Part shown: one piece after another, positions 1-8,399 of the stretch
Layout: each line of letters begins with the position of its first letter
Position numbering within the stretch: position 1 is the first letter of the stretch
Assembly (NCBI RefSeq): GCF_020687765.1
Contig: NZ_JAJEWJ010000004.1
Location: 224,302-288,301 of the forward strand
From: Sphingobacterium sp. FBM7-1
Lineage (GTDB): Bacteria; Bacteroidota; Bacteroidia; Sphingobacteriales; Sphingobacteriaceae
Direction: 5' to 3'
DNA length: 64,000 nucleotides
Notes under the pieces: generated by a model
Told to the model about the DNA's origin: nothing
The model's database searches: none
What the model saw: the letters and a program-made list of their open reading frames with translations, nothing else
Made by a program: the position numbers and the translations under genes

Positions 1-1
1 G

Positions 2-874
2 TTCCATTATAACCATTCCAACAGCCTTCCTTCGCTGTCGCAGATCCAACCACTTCGGCAGAATCAAGATCCATTAAATATCGTTGTCGGGAATGAAGAT
101 TTGACTCCCGCACGCAACGACCGTTATAATATGTATTACAGCAACTATAATATGATGAAGGGCACCAATTTATATGTTGATATGGAGTGGGGACAAACTA
201 GGAACGCGATCCAACAGAATGTAATGATCGAAAATGGCGTGCGGACTTTATTTTATGAAAATTTGGATGGATACGTAACCAATAATGGGCGGATATGGTT
301 GGGTGGCGGTTTTGATGTTAGTAAGAAAATGCAGTTGAAAGCACGTATTTCCGGAGATGGAAGTTACAACAATTATTACAATTATATAAATGCTCAATTA
401 AATGAGAATACGAACTATAATTACGCTTTGGGCTTGAACCTTTCCAAGAATACAACCAAGAAGATCGATTTCAACATCGGATTCCATCCAGGTTGGCGGC
501 TGATGGAAACTTCGCTGCAACCCGAATTAAATAGTTCCGGGTTTGTTTACCGTACTAATGTTTGGTACTCCTGGAAGTTGCCGTGGAAACTGAGTTTATA
601 TGGCGATATGTCGTATAATTATGAGGCGCCAACGAAAGCACTTAATGAGAAGTTTGAGCTTTTGTTGTTCAAACCAGGGGTGTCCAAGAAGTTTTTAAAA
701 GACGAAAGCCTTGTCGTGGATATCTACGTCAACGATATTTTTAACCAAAATAAGGGTTTTAGAAGATTTCAATCTGGCAGTATGATTTCACAAAATACAT
801 ATAATACGATATCGCGGTATTTCATGTTCAAAGTCAGCTGGGATTTTACGTCCATGAAAGGAGGAAAAGAATAA
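2..874 (+). CDS. TonB-dependent receptor-like outer-membrane beta-barrel protein, C-terminal part
   Basis: The reading frame is already open at the left edge, so only about 290 C-terminal residues are present and the N-terminus (signal peptide, plug) lies outside. The visible part is rich in alternating polar/aromatic residues, with many Tyr/Asn/Trp, as in barrel strands. Near the start it has a GNEDLTPARNDRYN segment like the G-N-P-x-L-x-P-E/A-x-x-x-N motif of Bacteroidota TonB-dependent receptors. Strands such as RYFMFKVSWDF close the barrel. Its stop overlaps the start of the next gene by one base (TAATG), so the two are translationally coupled. Pairing with a GLPGLI protein fits the outer membrane beta-barrel (OMP_b-brl_3-like) class rather than a SusC. 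The substrate cannot be told. Confidence 0.82.
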   Translation, partial: FHYNHSNSLPSLSQIQPLRQNQDPLNIVVGNEDLTPARNDRYNMYYSNYNMMKGTNLYVDMEWGQTRNAIQQNVMIENGVRTLFYENLDGYVTNNGRIWLGGGFDVSKKMQLKARISGDGSYNNYYNYINAQLNENTNYNYALGLNLSKNTTKKIDFNIGFHPGWRLMETSLQPELNSSGFVYRTNVWYSWKLPWKLSLYGDMSYNYEAPTKALNEKFELLLFKPGVSKKFLKDESLVVDIYVNDIFNQNKGFRRFQSGSMISQNTYNTISRYFMFKVSWDFTSMKGGKE

Positions 875-1665
875 TGAAAATAGGAATTTATCTCATACTG
901 GTGGTTGTGTCCATTTTTGCCGCAGGTACAACCAACGCACAGCACGCATATTTCCCGACAGAAGGTACTATTCTTTACGATAAGACGGTACATGTCAAGA
1001 ATCTGTTGAAGAGGCACATTTCCAGTTTAAAAGATGATGATTTTAGTAAGAAATATTATCAGGAAATGGTCGATAGGGTTTCTGAAACCGCGGTATTGAA
1101 AAAGAAAGTTTCCTTTCGAGGGACAGAAATGAGTTTGGAGAGTGTAAAAGAAACGTATGATCCTTTTCTTACCAATCTACTAAAATCGGGCTTGCTGGAT
1201 TATCAACAGACACTCTATCAGGATTTTTCAAAATCCGTTTCCAAATCGACCTTTGAATTAGGTGGATCATCTGTGCTCATCCAAGACTCGCTACTTCAGG
1301 TCAAGTGGAAGATAACGAACGAGTACCGCAATATAGCGGGATATGATTGTCGGAGAGCAAATGGGGTAACGCTGGACTCTGTATATGTCGTTGCTTTCTA
1401 TACAGATCAGATTCCATTGTCTGCCGGACCGGGTACTGTACATGGTCTTCCTGGAATGATTCTGGGTCTAGTTGTACCGGAACAGCATTTCAATATTTAC
1501 GCTACCGATGTTAAGTTTGCCTCCCCAGAGATAAAAACAGTCGCGGTTAGAAAAAGAGATCAACCTATGACGCGGCTAGAAGCGCGTAGTCGGTTTAGGG
1601 ATATTTTTGGGCGTTGGATGAGTGATCAACAGTTTAATCTACTGTTGGCGGGCATGTTTTTATAA
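874..1665 (+). CDS. GLPGLI family secreted protein
   Basis: A 263-residue protein with an N-terminal signal peptide (hydrophobic stretch at about residues 4-20, cleavage probably after TTNA). The defining motif of the GLPGLI family is visible at about residues 190-199 as HGLPGMILGL, preceded by the usual Y-x-C-x-x-A (GYDCRRAN) and W/Y-rich segments. The family is confined largely to Bacteroidota, is predicted periplasmic or surface-associated, and is commonly encoded next to outer-membrane barrels of the TonB-receptor type, as here. Its biochemical function is unknown. An AAAGGAGG ribosome-binding site at about 857-864 supports the ATG at 874. A strong terminator follows the stop, so this is the last gene of its operon. 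Confidence 0.88.
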   Translation: MKIGIYLILVVVSIFAAGTTNAQHAYFPTEGTILYDKTVHVKNLLKRHISSLKDDDFSKKYYQEMVDRVSETAVLKKKVSFRGTEMSLESVKETYDPFLTNLLKSGLLDYQQTLYQDFSKSVSKSTFELGGSSVLIQDSLLQVKWKITNEYRNIAGYDCRRANGVTLDSVYVVAFYTDQIPLSAGPGTVHGLPGMILGLVVPEQHFNIYATDVKFASPEIKTVAVRKRDQPMTRLEARSRFRDIFGRWMSDQQFNLLLAGMFL

Positions 1666-1682
1666 ATGTGAATTACGATATA

Positions 1683-1717
1683 AAAAAGAGGCAGTCTAAA
1701 ATAGACTGCCTCTTTTT
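1683..1717. terminator. Bidirectional intrinsic terminator
   Basis: A perfect 16-bp inverted repeat (arms 1683-1698 and 1702-1717, loop AAA) with A5 at one end and T5 at the other. It sits between the convergent GLPGLI gene and the small histone-like gene, so it can end transcription from both sides. Confidence 0.9.
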
Positions 1718-1737
1718 GCCGGCGAAAAGCCAAAAGA

Positions 1738-1917
1738 CTATTTCTCGGAATTTTTCTTCGCCGTAACTTCGTTACGAATTTCTTGAGCTAGGGTTTTGAT
1801 TTCTTGAAGGCCTTTACGTACACGTGTTCCCGCAGCAGAATTACCGTTGTTAAAGAACTTATCTGCATCTGCTTCGATAGATGCTACTAAATCTTTCAGT
1901 TTGTTGTAGTTTTCCAT
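1738..1917 (-). CDS. Histone H1-like small basic DNA-binding protein
   Basis: A 59-residue protein starting at the ATG at 1917 and ending with TAG. It is helical and basic, with an N-terminal acidic/hydrophobic helix (NYNKLKDLVASIEADADKFF), a central NNGNSAAGTRVRKGLQEIK segment and a lysine-rich tail. The spacing of the AAGTRVRK block matches the short histone-H1/Hc1-like proteins found across Bacteroidota, thought to be nucleoid-associated. Because it is so short it is easily missed. The run of A upstream of the start is a typical Bacteroidota translation-initiation context; no strong Shine-Dalgarno is visible. It ends against the shared terminator at 1683-1717. Confidence 0.85.
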   Translation of the reverse strand: MENYNKLKDLVASIEADADKFFNNGNSAAGTRVRKGLQEIKTLAQEIRNEVTAKKNSEK

Positions 1918-2049
1918 TTTTTTAAAAATAAATTAGTTTTTATGAATATTATATTTTAAGCTTATTATAAATACAAGCTAAATATACAAAAACAACGTTT
2001 TAAAGCACAATTTTTGTATTAAAATCGAAAAATAAATTTCGTTTAACAA

Positions 2050-4188
2050 TTATTCCACAATTTTCAGCTCGTTCATGATGTGCTGCGCATCGGCAAATTT
2101 ATCAATGACGAACAACACATAACGGATGTCGACAGAGATGGTGCGCTGCAACACCGGATCAAAGATTACGTCGCCCGCCATGGCTTCGATGTTCCCATCA
2201 AAAGCTAAACCGATGAGTTCTCCATTCCCGTTTAATACCGGTGATCCCGAATTACCACCGGTAATATCCTGATCACTCAGGAAATTTACCGGCATATATC
2301 CTGCTTTGTCCGCATATCGTCCGTAGTCTTTTGCTTCGTATAAATCTATTAAACGTTTTGGAAGATCAAACTCCTCGTCGCCCGGCTGATATTTTGCAAT
2401 TGTACCTTTTAATGTCGTGTAGTTATTGATTTTGGCATCATTACTTGGATCTTTGGGAAGCGCCCGGATGGTTCCATAAGTTAATCGCAAGGTAGAGTTG
2501 GCATCCGGATAGTACTTGCCGTTTGGATTTGCTTCCAATGTACCCGCAATATACTTACGATAAGCAGACTGAAATTTGTCGTCTAACAGTTCGATTTCCG
2601 GTGTACGCTCACGGTATTTGTCCAGTAACGCACTAGAAAGCTGGTATAGCGGATCTTGGTCTATCACTTCTGTAGCCGGATTAGCTAAAAAAGAACGTAG
2701 CTTGTCCGCTGATGCAAAAATACTTTGGTCAAAAGCCGTTTGAATTTCTGTTTTGAAATTGCCGTTATTTTTGGTAGCTAATTCTTGTATGTATGGAGCA
2801 ATATTACCCGCTTTTGCTGCATAAAGGTTCAGTTCGTCAGACAGGACATCAACCTCTAGGGGGAGATATAGGTTTTCAAATGTTTCTGTGATGGCACTTT
2901 CTAGGCGCGGGCGTCTATCGGCGCGTTCTTTTTCGTTGGCAGCGGCGTACTGTTTTAAAGCGTTTCCAAGACTATAGGGGAGCGGTGCAAACGTCGAGGA
3001 GCGAAGCATACCGATCAGATAATTATCGTGTTTCGCTTTTTCATTGGTCGCGGCATAATACGCATTGATATCATCAAGTACATGTCCATACTTAGTCCGA
3101 TTGGCCTTTTTGTTTGCCCATTTTTGGAATTTTCTTTCCTGTTTTCGTTTGCTCGCAGCAGTACGGTGTTTCGTTAGCGCATCAATCATGCCCTGACGGT
3201 TTTTCCAATAGTTTGCCACACTGGAGTAGGTCGAAGCATAATTTAATTTTACCGCTTGGTCATTGTCCATGTGTTTTTTCATCGCATCCATCCCTACTTT
3301 GGAGGCCTCTACCCAGGCGGGGTACGCATATTGCACATTTTGGTCAATTCCTGCCGCAGGCATCCAACGGTTTGTACGCCCCGGGTAACCTAAAATCATC
3401 GAGAAGTCGCCTTCTTGGAAGCCTTTAATGCTGATCGGTAAGAAATGCCGAGGTGTTAGCGGGACATTATCTTCGGAATAAGGAGCAGGGTTGCCTTCTT
3501 TATCTGCATACACGCGAAAAACCGAAAAATCGCCGGTGTGCCGAGGCCATTCCCAGTTATCGGTGTCTCCACCAAATTTCCCAATGCTGTTAGGAGGGGT
3601 TCCTACTAAACGTACATCGGTATAATCTTGATAAACGAAGTAATAATATTCGTTGCCGTTGTAGAAGGATTTTACGGAAACAATATATTTGCCGTCTTCA
3701 CTATTTTCTTGTTCGATTTTTGCGATTTCTTGATTGACGATCTTTTCTCGCTCTTTTTCACTCATCTGATCATTCACCAGATTCAATATACGCTGCGTAA
3801 CATCGTCCATCCGGACAAAGAACCGTACATACAAGGATTTTGGTTTCAACTCTTCTGCTAGCGATTTCGCCCAAAAACCATCTGTTAGGTAATCATTTTC
3901 CGGTGAGGAGAGTTCTGCAATTGCTCCGTAGCCACAATGGTGATTCGTAAATACGAGTCCTTTCCCCGAAACGATTTCCGCTGTACAGCCTCCATTAAAT
4001 TGCACGATGGCATCCTTCAAGGAGGAATTATTGATGCTATATATTTCTTCGGCTGTCAGTTTCAGCCCTTTTTTTTGCATGTCCGCTTCATTCAAGCGTT
4101 TTAGATGCATTAAAAACCACATTCCCTCATCGGCGAACGTAGTCATACTCACAGCCGTGAGTACTATGAAAATCCAAATTTTCTTCAT
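2050..4188 (-). CDS. S46 family dipeptidyl-peptidase (DPP7-type)
   Basis: About 712 residues from the ATG at 4188, chosen because MKKIWIFIVLTAVSMTTFA is a clean signal peptide; an upstream in-frame start at 4212 would only add eight residues before it. The S46 hallmarks are present: GGCTAEIVSGKGLVFTNHHC with the catalytic His at about residues 83-84, and GGNSGSPV with the nucleophile Ser at about residue 647. These are chymotrypsin-fold exopeptidases that release dipeptides from the N-termini of peptides in the periplasm. In this family the residue 18 after the Ser sets specificity: Gly in DPP7 (hydrophobic P1) and Arg in DPP11 (Asp/Glu P1). Here it is Gly, within LAFDGN, so a DPP7-like specificity is inferred. 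It appears monocistronic. Confidence 0.92.
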   Translation of the reverse strand: MKKIWIFIVLTAVSMTTFADEGMWFLMHLKRLNEADMQKKGLKLTAEEIYSINNSSLKDAIVQFNGGCTAEIVSGKGLVFTNHHCGYGAIAELSSPENDYLTDGFWAKSLAEELKPKSLYVRFFVRMDDVTQRILNLVNDQMSEKEREKIVNQEIAKIEQENSEDGKYIVSVKSFYNGNEYYYFVYQDYTDVRLVGTPPNSIGKFGGDTDNWEWPRHTGDFSVFRVYADKEGNPAPYSEDNVPLTPRHFLPISIKGFQEGDFSMILGYPGRTNRWMPAAGIDQNVQYAYPAWVEASKVGMDAMKKHMDNDQAVKLNYASTYSSVANYWKNRQGMIDALTKHRTAASKRKQERKFQKWANKKANRTKYGHVLDDINAYYAATNEKAKHDNYLIGMLRSSTFAPLPYSLGNALKQYAAANEKERADRRPRLESAITETFENLYLPLEVDVLSDELNLYAAKAGNIAPYIQELATKNNGNFKTEIQTAFDQSIFASADKLRSFLANPATEVIDQDPLYQLSSALLDKYRERTPEIELLDDKFQSAYRKYIAGTLEANPNGKYYPDANSTLRLTYGTIRALPKDPSNDAKINNYTTLKGTIAKYQPGDEEFDLPKRLIDLYEAKDYGRYADKAGYMPVNFLSDQDITGGNSGSPVLNGNGELIGLAFDGNIEAMAGDVIFDPVLQRTISVDIRYVLFVIDKFADAQHIMNELKIVE

Positions 4189-4346
4189 ATCCAACCAGTT
4201 TTTGATAGGCAAAGTTGGCGTATTTATCGTAAACTAGCAAGCAGCAATTTATTCTTAAATCTTTTTTTGTAGAGGAGAGAGCCACATCCCGAACGTAGGC
4301 AGCTGTAGAAAGCGCCTTTGCCATCAAAAGTGGACGCAGAAATTAC

Positions 4347-4354
4347 TATCTTTG
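4347..4354 (+). promoter_or_regulatory. Possible -7 box (TAtcTTTG) for the DEAD-box helicase
   Basis: TATCTTTG matches the Bacteroidota -7 consensus TAnnTTTG only four bases before the helicase ATG. No clear -33 TTTG lies at the right distance. If the box is used, the transcript would begin at or next to the start codon. Confidence 0.35.
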
Positions 4355-4358
4355 TTCA

Positions 4359-5687
4359 ATGGCATCATTTGAAGATTTCAAGCTCAACAAACAATTGCAG
4401 AACGCGATTGCTGAAGCGGGTTATACGGTTCCCACGGAAATTCAACGAAAAGCAATAACACCTATTCTCGCGGGGCAGGATGTTATGGGGATTGCGCAAA
4501 CGGGCACCGGAAAAACTGCTGCGTTTGTGCTGCCGATGTTGATGAAACTGAAATACGCACAAGGCGAAGATCCACGTGCGTTGATATTGTCCCCGACACG
4601 AGAGCTGGCCATGCAAATTGAAGAACATATTCGTTTGTTCTCCACCTCTCTTGATCTGCGCACGGTTGTACTATACGGCGGTTTGGGACCGAAGACGCAA
4701 AAGGAGCAATTAGCAAAGGGATGTGATATTATTGTAGCAACCCCGGGGCGCTTCCTCGACCTCTATCTGGACGGAGACATTCATACCAAGTCATTAAAGT
4801 TTCTGGTGATGGATGAAGCCGATAAAATGATGGATATGGGTTTTATTGGTAAGATCCACAGGATATTGGAGGTGGTGCCACGCAAGCGGCAAAATCTTCT
4901 TTTTTCTGCCACGATGAGCGAGCTCGTTCGCAAGATAGCGGGTGACTTTTTGGCCTTCCCGACAACGATCGAGGTGACTGAACAAGCTACGCCGGCGCAA
5001 ACGGTAACGCAGACACTTTATGAAGTGCCTAACCTGAAGACCAAGCTCAATCTCCTGCAATACCTTTTGAAAGATGACACATCATTTCATCGCATTATTG
5101 TCTTCTGCAAAACAAAGACGGTTGCAGATAACGTTTTCCATTATTTAGAACGAAAATACGGGCAAGAACAAGTAAGGGTTATCCACGCGAATAAGGGGCA
5201 GAATACGCGTATAAACTCGATTAACTCCTTTAAGGAGGGAAATATTCGGATCCTAGTGGCCACGGATGTCGCTGCACGTGGTTTGGACGTTTCCAACGTG
5301 AGTCATGTGTTTAATTTTGATGTGCCGATCGTTATCGAAGATTATGTACATCGCATTGGACGTACTGGAAGAGCGTACAATAACGGTGATGCCATAACCT
5401 TTTGCAATCCGGCTGAAAAGTATTATATCCATAAAATAGAAAAACTGATCCGACAGAAAATACCTGTAACGCCTATTCCGGACGAAGTTTTTCTTGAAAA
5501 AACAGACTTTAGAGAAGCCCAGGACATTGCACGTGAAATTGACAGTCAAAAACGGAAGGAGGATCCGGATTTTAAAGGAGCCTTCCACGAGAAGAAGCAT
5601 ACATTGAAAGAGAATTCCCGTCAGAAAAAACCGGGAGGAGGGAAGGTCGGGGCTAAAGGTAAGTCAGCTAAATTTAGAAAGCGATAA
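4359..5687 (+). CDS. DEAD/DEAH-box RNA helicase
   Basis: A 442-residue ATP-dependent RNA helicase. All motifs are readable in order: Q motif (F at 4, PTEIQ at about 26-30), motif I AQTGTGKT (about 46-53), Ia PTRELA, GG, Ib TPGR, II DEAD (VMDEADKMMD), III SAT, IV IVFCKTK, V ARGLD and VI HRIGRTGRA. The tail after about residue 370 is short and Lys/Arg/Gly-rich (KKPGGGKVGAKGKSAKFRKR), as in RhlE/CsdA-like proteins that bind RNA non-specifically; it lacks a DbpA-type RNA-recognition domain. Such enzymes act in ribosome assembly, RNA turnover and cold adaptation. A small membrane protein follows six bases after its stop. No Shine-Dalgarno is visible before the ATG. Confidence 0.95.
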   Translation: MASFEDFKLNKQLQNAIAEAGYTVPTEIQRKAITPILAGQDVMGIAQTGTGKTAAFVLPMLMKLKYAQGEDPRALILSPTRELAMQIEEHIRLFSTSLDLRTVVLYGGLGPKTQKEQLAKGCDIIVATPGRFLDLYLDGDIHTKSLKFLVMDEADKMMDMGFIGKIHRILEVVPRKRQNLLFSATMSELVRKIAGDFLAFPTTIEVTEQATPAQTVTQTLYEVPNLKTKLNLLQYLLKDDTSFHRIIVFCKTKTVADNVFHYLERKYGQEQVRVIHANKGQNTRINSINSFKEGNIRILVATDVAARGLDVSNVSHVFNFDVPIVIEDYVHRIGRTGRAYNNGDAITFCNPAEKYYIHKIEKLIRQKIPVTPIPDEVFLEKTDFREAQDIAREIDSQKRKEDPDFKGAFHEKKHTLKENSRQKKPGGGKVGAKGKSAKFRKR

Positions 5688-5693
5688 TTTTGC

Positions 5694-5933
5694 ATGAAAC
5701 TTACTCCCTTAAATATCACCTTAGCCTGTGTGCTGGTCTGGGTTATCTCCGAGCTAAATTTGGACACCGAAATGACATTCTCATGGGGCTGGTTAATTGC
5801 ACTATGCGTAATTTTGTCGCTTATAGATTTGGGTTTTCGTATGATTTTTAAAGATTTGAAAAAGCTCTGGTTTACACAAATTGCATTTATACTGGTAGTG
5901 GGGATGTTGATGGTGTTGATACGGGTGGTGTAG
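5694..5933 (+). CDS. Small membrane protein of unknown function
   Basis: A 79-residue protein not recognised as a known family. It is almost entirely hydrophobic, with three likely membrane helices at about residues 7-20, 31-50 and 58-77 separated by short charged loops (NLDTEM, KDLKK). It starts six bases after the helicase stop, on the same strand, and is followed 36 bases later by gldC, so it is probably cotranscribed with both. No catalytic or binding motif is visible. Confidence 0.6.
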   Translation: MKLTPLNITLACVLVWVISELNLDTEMTFSWGWLIALCVILSLIDLGFRMIFKDLKKLWFTQIAFILVVGMLMVLIRVV

Positions 5934-5969
5934 AAGGTATAAGGAAGTGGTGATAGATAAAATTCAAAA

Positions 5970-6320
5970 ATGAAACAAGCAGAAATAAAACTTAACGTCA
6001 TATTAGACGAACAGAATGTTCCGGAACGTATTGATTGGTCGTCGACCGATGGAGAGAGCTCCGAAGAGATGCCTTCGAAAGCGATGTTTTTAGCGCTTTG
6101 GGATGCGCAATATAAGAACTCTTTACGTATTGATTTGTGGACGAAAGATATGCCATACGATGAAATGAAACGTTTTTTCTACGAGACATTGCAAACGCTA
6201 GGCGATTCTTTCCTTCGGGCGGCTGGCGGTGATCCGATGGCGGATAAAGTCATTGGTGATTTACGTGATTATTGCGCTCATTTTGCTGAAAAGATGGAAG
6301 TTTTGGAGGAACAAAAATGA
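5970..6320 (+). CDS. gldC: Gliding motility protein GldC
   Basis: A 116-residue cytoplasmic protein resembling GldC of gliding Bacteroidota: an N-terminal strand-rich part (E-I-K-L-N-V-x-L-D-E-x-x-V-P-E-x-I-x-W), the segment KAMFLALWDAQYKNSLRIDLWTKDM and a helical C-terminal part. GldC is linked to the Gld/Spr type IX secretion and gliding machinery genetically but also occurs in non-gliding species, so its presence does not prove motility. Its last four bases overlap the start of the EVE-domain gene (ATGA), indicating coupling. No other gld genes are in the window. Confidence 0.85.
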   Translation: MKQAEIKLNVILDEQNVPERIDWSSTDGESSEEMPSKAMFLALWDAQYKNSLRIDLWTKDMPYDEMKRFFYETLQTLGDSFLRAAGGDPMADKVIGDLRDYCAHFAEKMEVLEEQK

Positions 6321-6724
6321 ACTATTTCTTAGTCAAATCCGAACCGTTTAAATACAGCTGGGAACAATTTAATGAAGACGGAGAGACGTTTTGGGACGGG
6401 GTACGCAATTACCAAGCCCGGAACAATCTGAAAGCCATGAAAAAAGGTGACCTCGTCTTGTTCTACCATAGTAATGAGGGTAAAGAAGTGGTGGGGATAG
6501 CGAAGGTGGTTAAGGAATTTTATCAAGACCCTACTACGGATGACGAACGCTGGGTAGTAGTGGATTTAGCTCCGGTCGAAACGCTTAAAAAGCCGGTCAC
6601 GTTGGAAGAGGTGAAAGCGGATCATCTTTTGCAAGATATTGCGTTAGTACGCCAAGGACGCTTGTCGGTTATGCCTTTAAAAGCGGAAGAATTTGATCGT
6701 ATCGTAGAACTTGGAAATGGGTAA
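6317..6724 (+). CDS. EVE domain-containing protein
   Basis: A 135-residue protein made of a single EVE domain. It starts MNYFLVKSEPFKYSWEQF and has WDGVRNYQARNNLKAMKKGDLVLFYHS, the typical start and core of the family related to human THYN1. EVE domains are PUA-like folds thought to bind modified bases in DNA or RNA, and some are fused to restriction or toxin modules. This one stands alone, overlapping gldC by four bases. The conserved aromatic cage cannot be fully judged by eye. Function in the cell is not established. Confidence 0.9.
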   Translation: MNYFLVKSEPFKYSWEQFNEDGETFWDGVRNYQARNNLKAMKKGDLVLFYHSNEGKEVVGIAKVVKEFYQDPTTDDERWVVVDLAPVETLKKPVTLEEVKADHLLQDIALVRQGRLSVMPLKAEEFDRIVELGNG

Positions 6725-6752
6725 TTTGTCACGCTAGCCGGTGATAAAAAAA

Positions 6753-7277
6753 TCAATAAGATGCGGCGGAATTAATCAACTGCTTCAGGCTAGTCGCATC
6801 TTTGATTTTCATCTTTCCTCCGAGGATTAGTCGCAATTCACGACGCTGTAACGCCTCATCAAATAATCGTATTTCTTCTTCTGTTTCTGGAAGTAATTCT
6901 GCTACTTTTCTTGGCTTAGTCTGTTCGTCGATCGCCACAAAAGTGTAATAAGCTTCATTGGTTTTTACTCGTGTTCCCTTCGGTAAATTTTGTGCGAAAA
7001 TCTCCATACGGACTTCCATCGACGAATTAAATGCACGCGTTACTTTTGCCTGTATGGTCACTACCTCACCCAATTTAATCGAGCGTTTGAAAGAAACATT
7101 ATCGACCGACACCGTCACTACCGGGCTGTTGGAATGTTTTTGTGCAGCCATGGCGGAGCAAATATCCATCCAGTATAACAATCGTCCACCCATCAGATTA
7201 CCGAAAGTATTCGTATCGTTAGGCAGTACGAGTTCATTCATTTCCGTATAGGATTCTTTTGGGAGTTTTTTGTTCAT
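6753..7277 (-). CDS. Acyl-CoA thioesterase (hotdog fold, YciA/BACH-like)
   Basis: A 174-residue single-hotdog protein. The family signature is clear near the N-terminus: N-T-x-G-N-L-M-G-G-R-L-L-Y-W-M-D, followed by A-A-x-x-H-S. The strand F-K-R-S-I-K-L-G-E-V-V-T-I-Q-A-K-V-T is typical of the acyl-CoA hydrolase group. It hydrolyses acyl-CoA esters in the cytoplasm; chain-length preference cannot be read from sequence. It is the last gene of the run ileS, dksA-like, lspA, thioesterase on the minus strand, 17 bases after lspA. It converges on the EVE gene with only 28 bases between stops. Confidence 0.9.
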   Translation of the reverse strand: MNKKLPKESYTEMNELVLPNDTNTFGNLMGGRLLYWMDICSAMAAQKHSNSPVVTVSVDNVSFKRSIKLGEVVTIQAKVTRAFNSSMEVRMEIFAQNLPKGTRVKTNEAYYTFVAIDEQTKPRKVAELLPETEEEIRLFDEALQRRELRLILGGKMKIKDATSLKQLINSAASY

Positions 7278-7294
7278 GGCCGCCGTTTAGAGTT

Positions 7295-7945
7295 TCAGTC
7301 TTCCAATACCTCGCTATGGATACTCTCTTTTTCTATGTGTTCTTCTTTGAAATAACGTTTTTGAAAAATCAGGATAAGGAAAACACCGACTGAAATGGCG
7401 GAGTCAGCAATATTAAATACGGGACGGAAAAATAAAAAATGTTCTCCTCCCCAAATAGGTAACCAATCGGGGAAATTACCCTCGATTAAAGGAAAGTAAA
7501 GCATATCTACAACTTTTCCGTGAAATAAAGACGAATAGCCTCCGCTCTCCGGAAACAAGACCGCTTTGTCATAAAAAGTACTCTCGCTAAAGATCACTCC
7601 ATAGAAAGTAGAATCGATTATATTTCCCATGGCGCCGGCAAATATCAGGGCCACATTTAGGATAAAGCCCCGATGATATTTGTTTTTAACCATGTAATGT
7701 AATCCGTAACCTATACCGATTACTGCCACGATCCGAAACAATGTGAGAAAGAGTTTTCCGAACTCTCCACCAAATTCCATTCCGTAGGCCATGCCATTGT
7801 TTTCAATAAAATGGATGAGAAACTTGTTCCCTATAATATTAAAATCTTGGCCGATCGTCATGTTGAGTTTTACCCAAAACTTAGATACTTGATCGATGAA
7901 CAAGATAACGGCAATCAGTAAGAGGGGTCGGTTATAGCCTTTCAT
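7295..7945 (-). CDS. lspA: Lipoprotein signal peptidase (signal peptidase II)
   Basis: About 216 residues from the ATG at 7945, where the protein begins MKGYNRPLLLIAVILFIDQ; an upstream in-frame start at 7993 would add 16 residues that do not fit the family. Four membrane helices and the LspA motifs are visible: DQxSKxWV, the N-N-G-M-A-Y-G block, GAMGNIIDS and VVDMLYFP, then F-N-x-A-D-S-A with the second catalytic Asp. It cleaves prolipoproteins before the lipidated Cys. The protein is about 50 residues longer than the E. coli enzyme because of an extracytoplasmic insertion between the two Asp motifs, a feature known in Bacteroidota. It lies next to ileS and the dksA-like gene, the common arrangement. 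Confidence 0.95.
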   Translation of the reverse strand: MKGYNRPLLLIAVILFIDQVSKFWVKLNMTIGQDFNIIGNKFLIHFIENNGMAYGMEFGGEFGKLFLTLFRIVAVIGIGYGLHYMVKNKYHRGFILNVALIFAGAMGNIIDSTFYGVIFSESTFYDKAVLFPESGGYSSLFHGKVVDMLYFPLIEGNFPDWLPIWGGEHFLFFRPVFNIADSAISVGVFLILIFQKRYFKEEHIEKESIHSEVLED

Positions 7946-8010
7946 AAGCATATAAAAATGGAGACACGGCAAATTGCTTTTGCGCATCTCCATTTTCTCT
8001 TATATTAATG

Positions 8011-8391
8011 TTAATACTGTTTGTTTTTTGCTTCGATGCTCAGCGTTGTGTGTGGAACAGCCTTTAAGCGCTCTTTCTGGATCAACTTACCCGTTTCGCG
8101 ACAGATACCGTATGTTTTGTTTTCAATACGGACCAAAGCCGCTTCTAAATTGTCAATAAACTTTTTCTGACGAGCTGCAAGCTGGTTCGTTTGTTCCTTT
8201 TCCAAGGTGGCTGAACCATCTTCCAATGTTTTATATGTTCCTGCTGTATCGTCGGTTCCGTTTGCATTGCTACTGCTCAGTGAAGAAGTCAAAGCGGCGA
8301 GTTCTTCTTTGGCAATACGAAGCTTTTCAAGAATAATTTCTTTGAATTCTTGAAGTTCAGCATCATTGTAGCGTGTTTTTTCTGTACTCAT
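8011..8391 (-). CDS. TraR/DksA family transcription factor
   Basis: A 126-residue DksA-like protein: an N-terminal coiled coil, an acidic tip containing DDTA (compare the DxxDxA tip of DksA, which enters the RNA polymerase secondary channel), then a C-terminal globular part YGICRETGKLIQKERLKAVP. The zinc-finger cysteines of E. coli DksA are missing; only one Cys is present in the whole protein. This cysteine-poor form is usual in Bacteroidota and the G-K-L-I-x-K-E-R-L-x-A-V-P block is diagnostic. It starts only nine bases after ileS and precedes lspA by 65 bases. Confidence 0.92.
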   Translation of the reverse strand: MSTEKTRYNDAELQEFKEIILEKLRIAKEELAALTSSLSSSNANGTDDTAGTYKTLEDGSATLEKEQTNQLAARQKKFIDNLEAALVRIENKTYGICRETGKLIQKERLKAVPHTTLSIEAKNKQY

Positions 8392-8399
8392 TCTAATAG

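Noticed and set aside
4127..4327. Minus-strand frame upstream of the S46 peptidase
   Set aside because: Overlaps the peptidase signal peptide in another frame and resembles no family.
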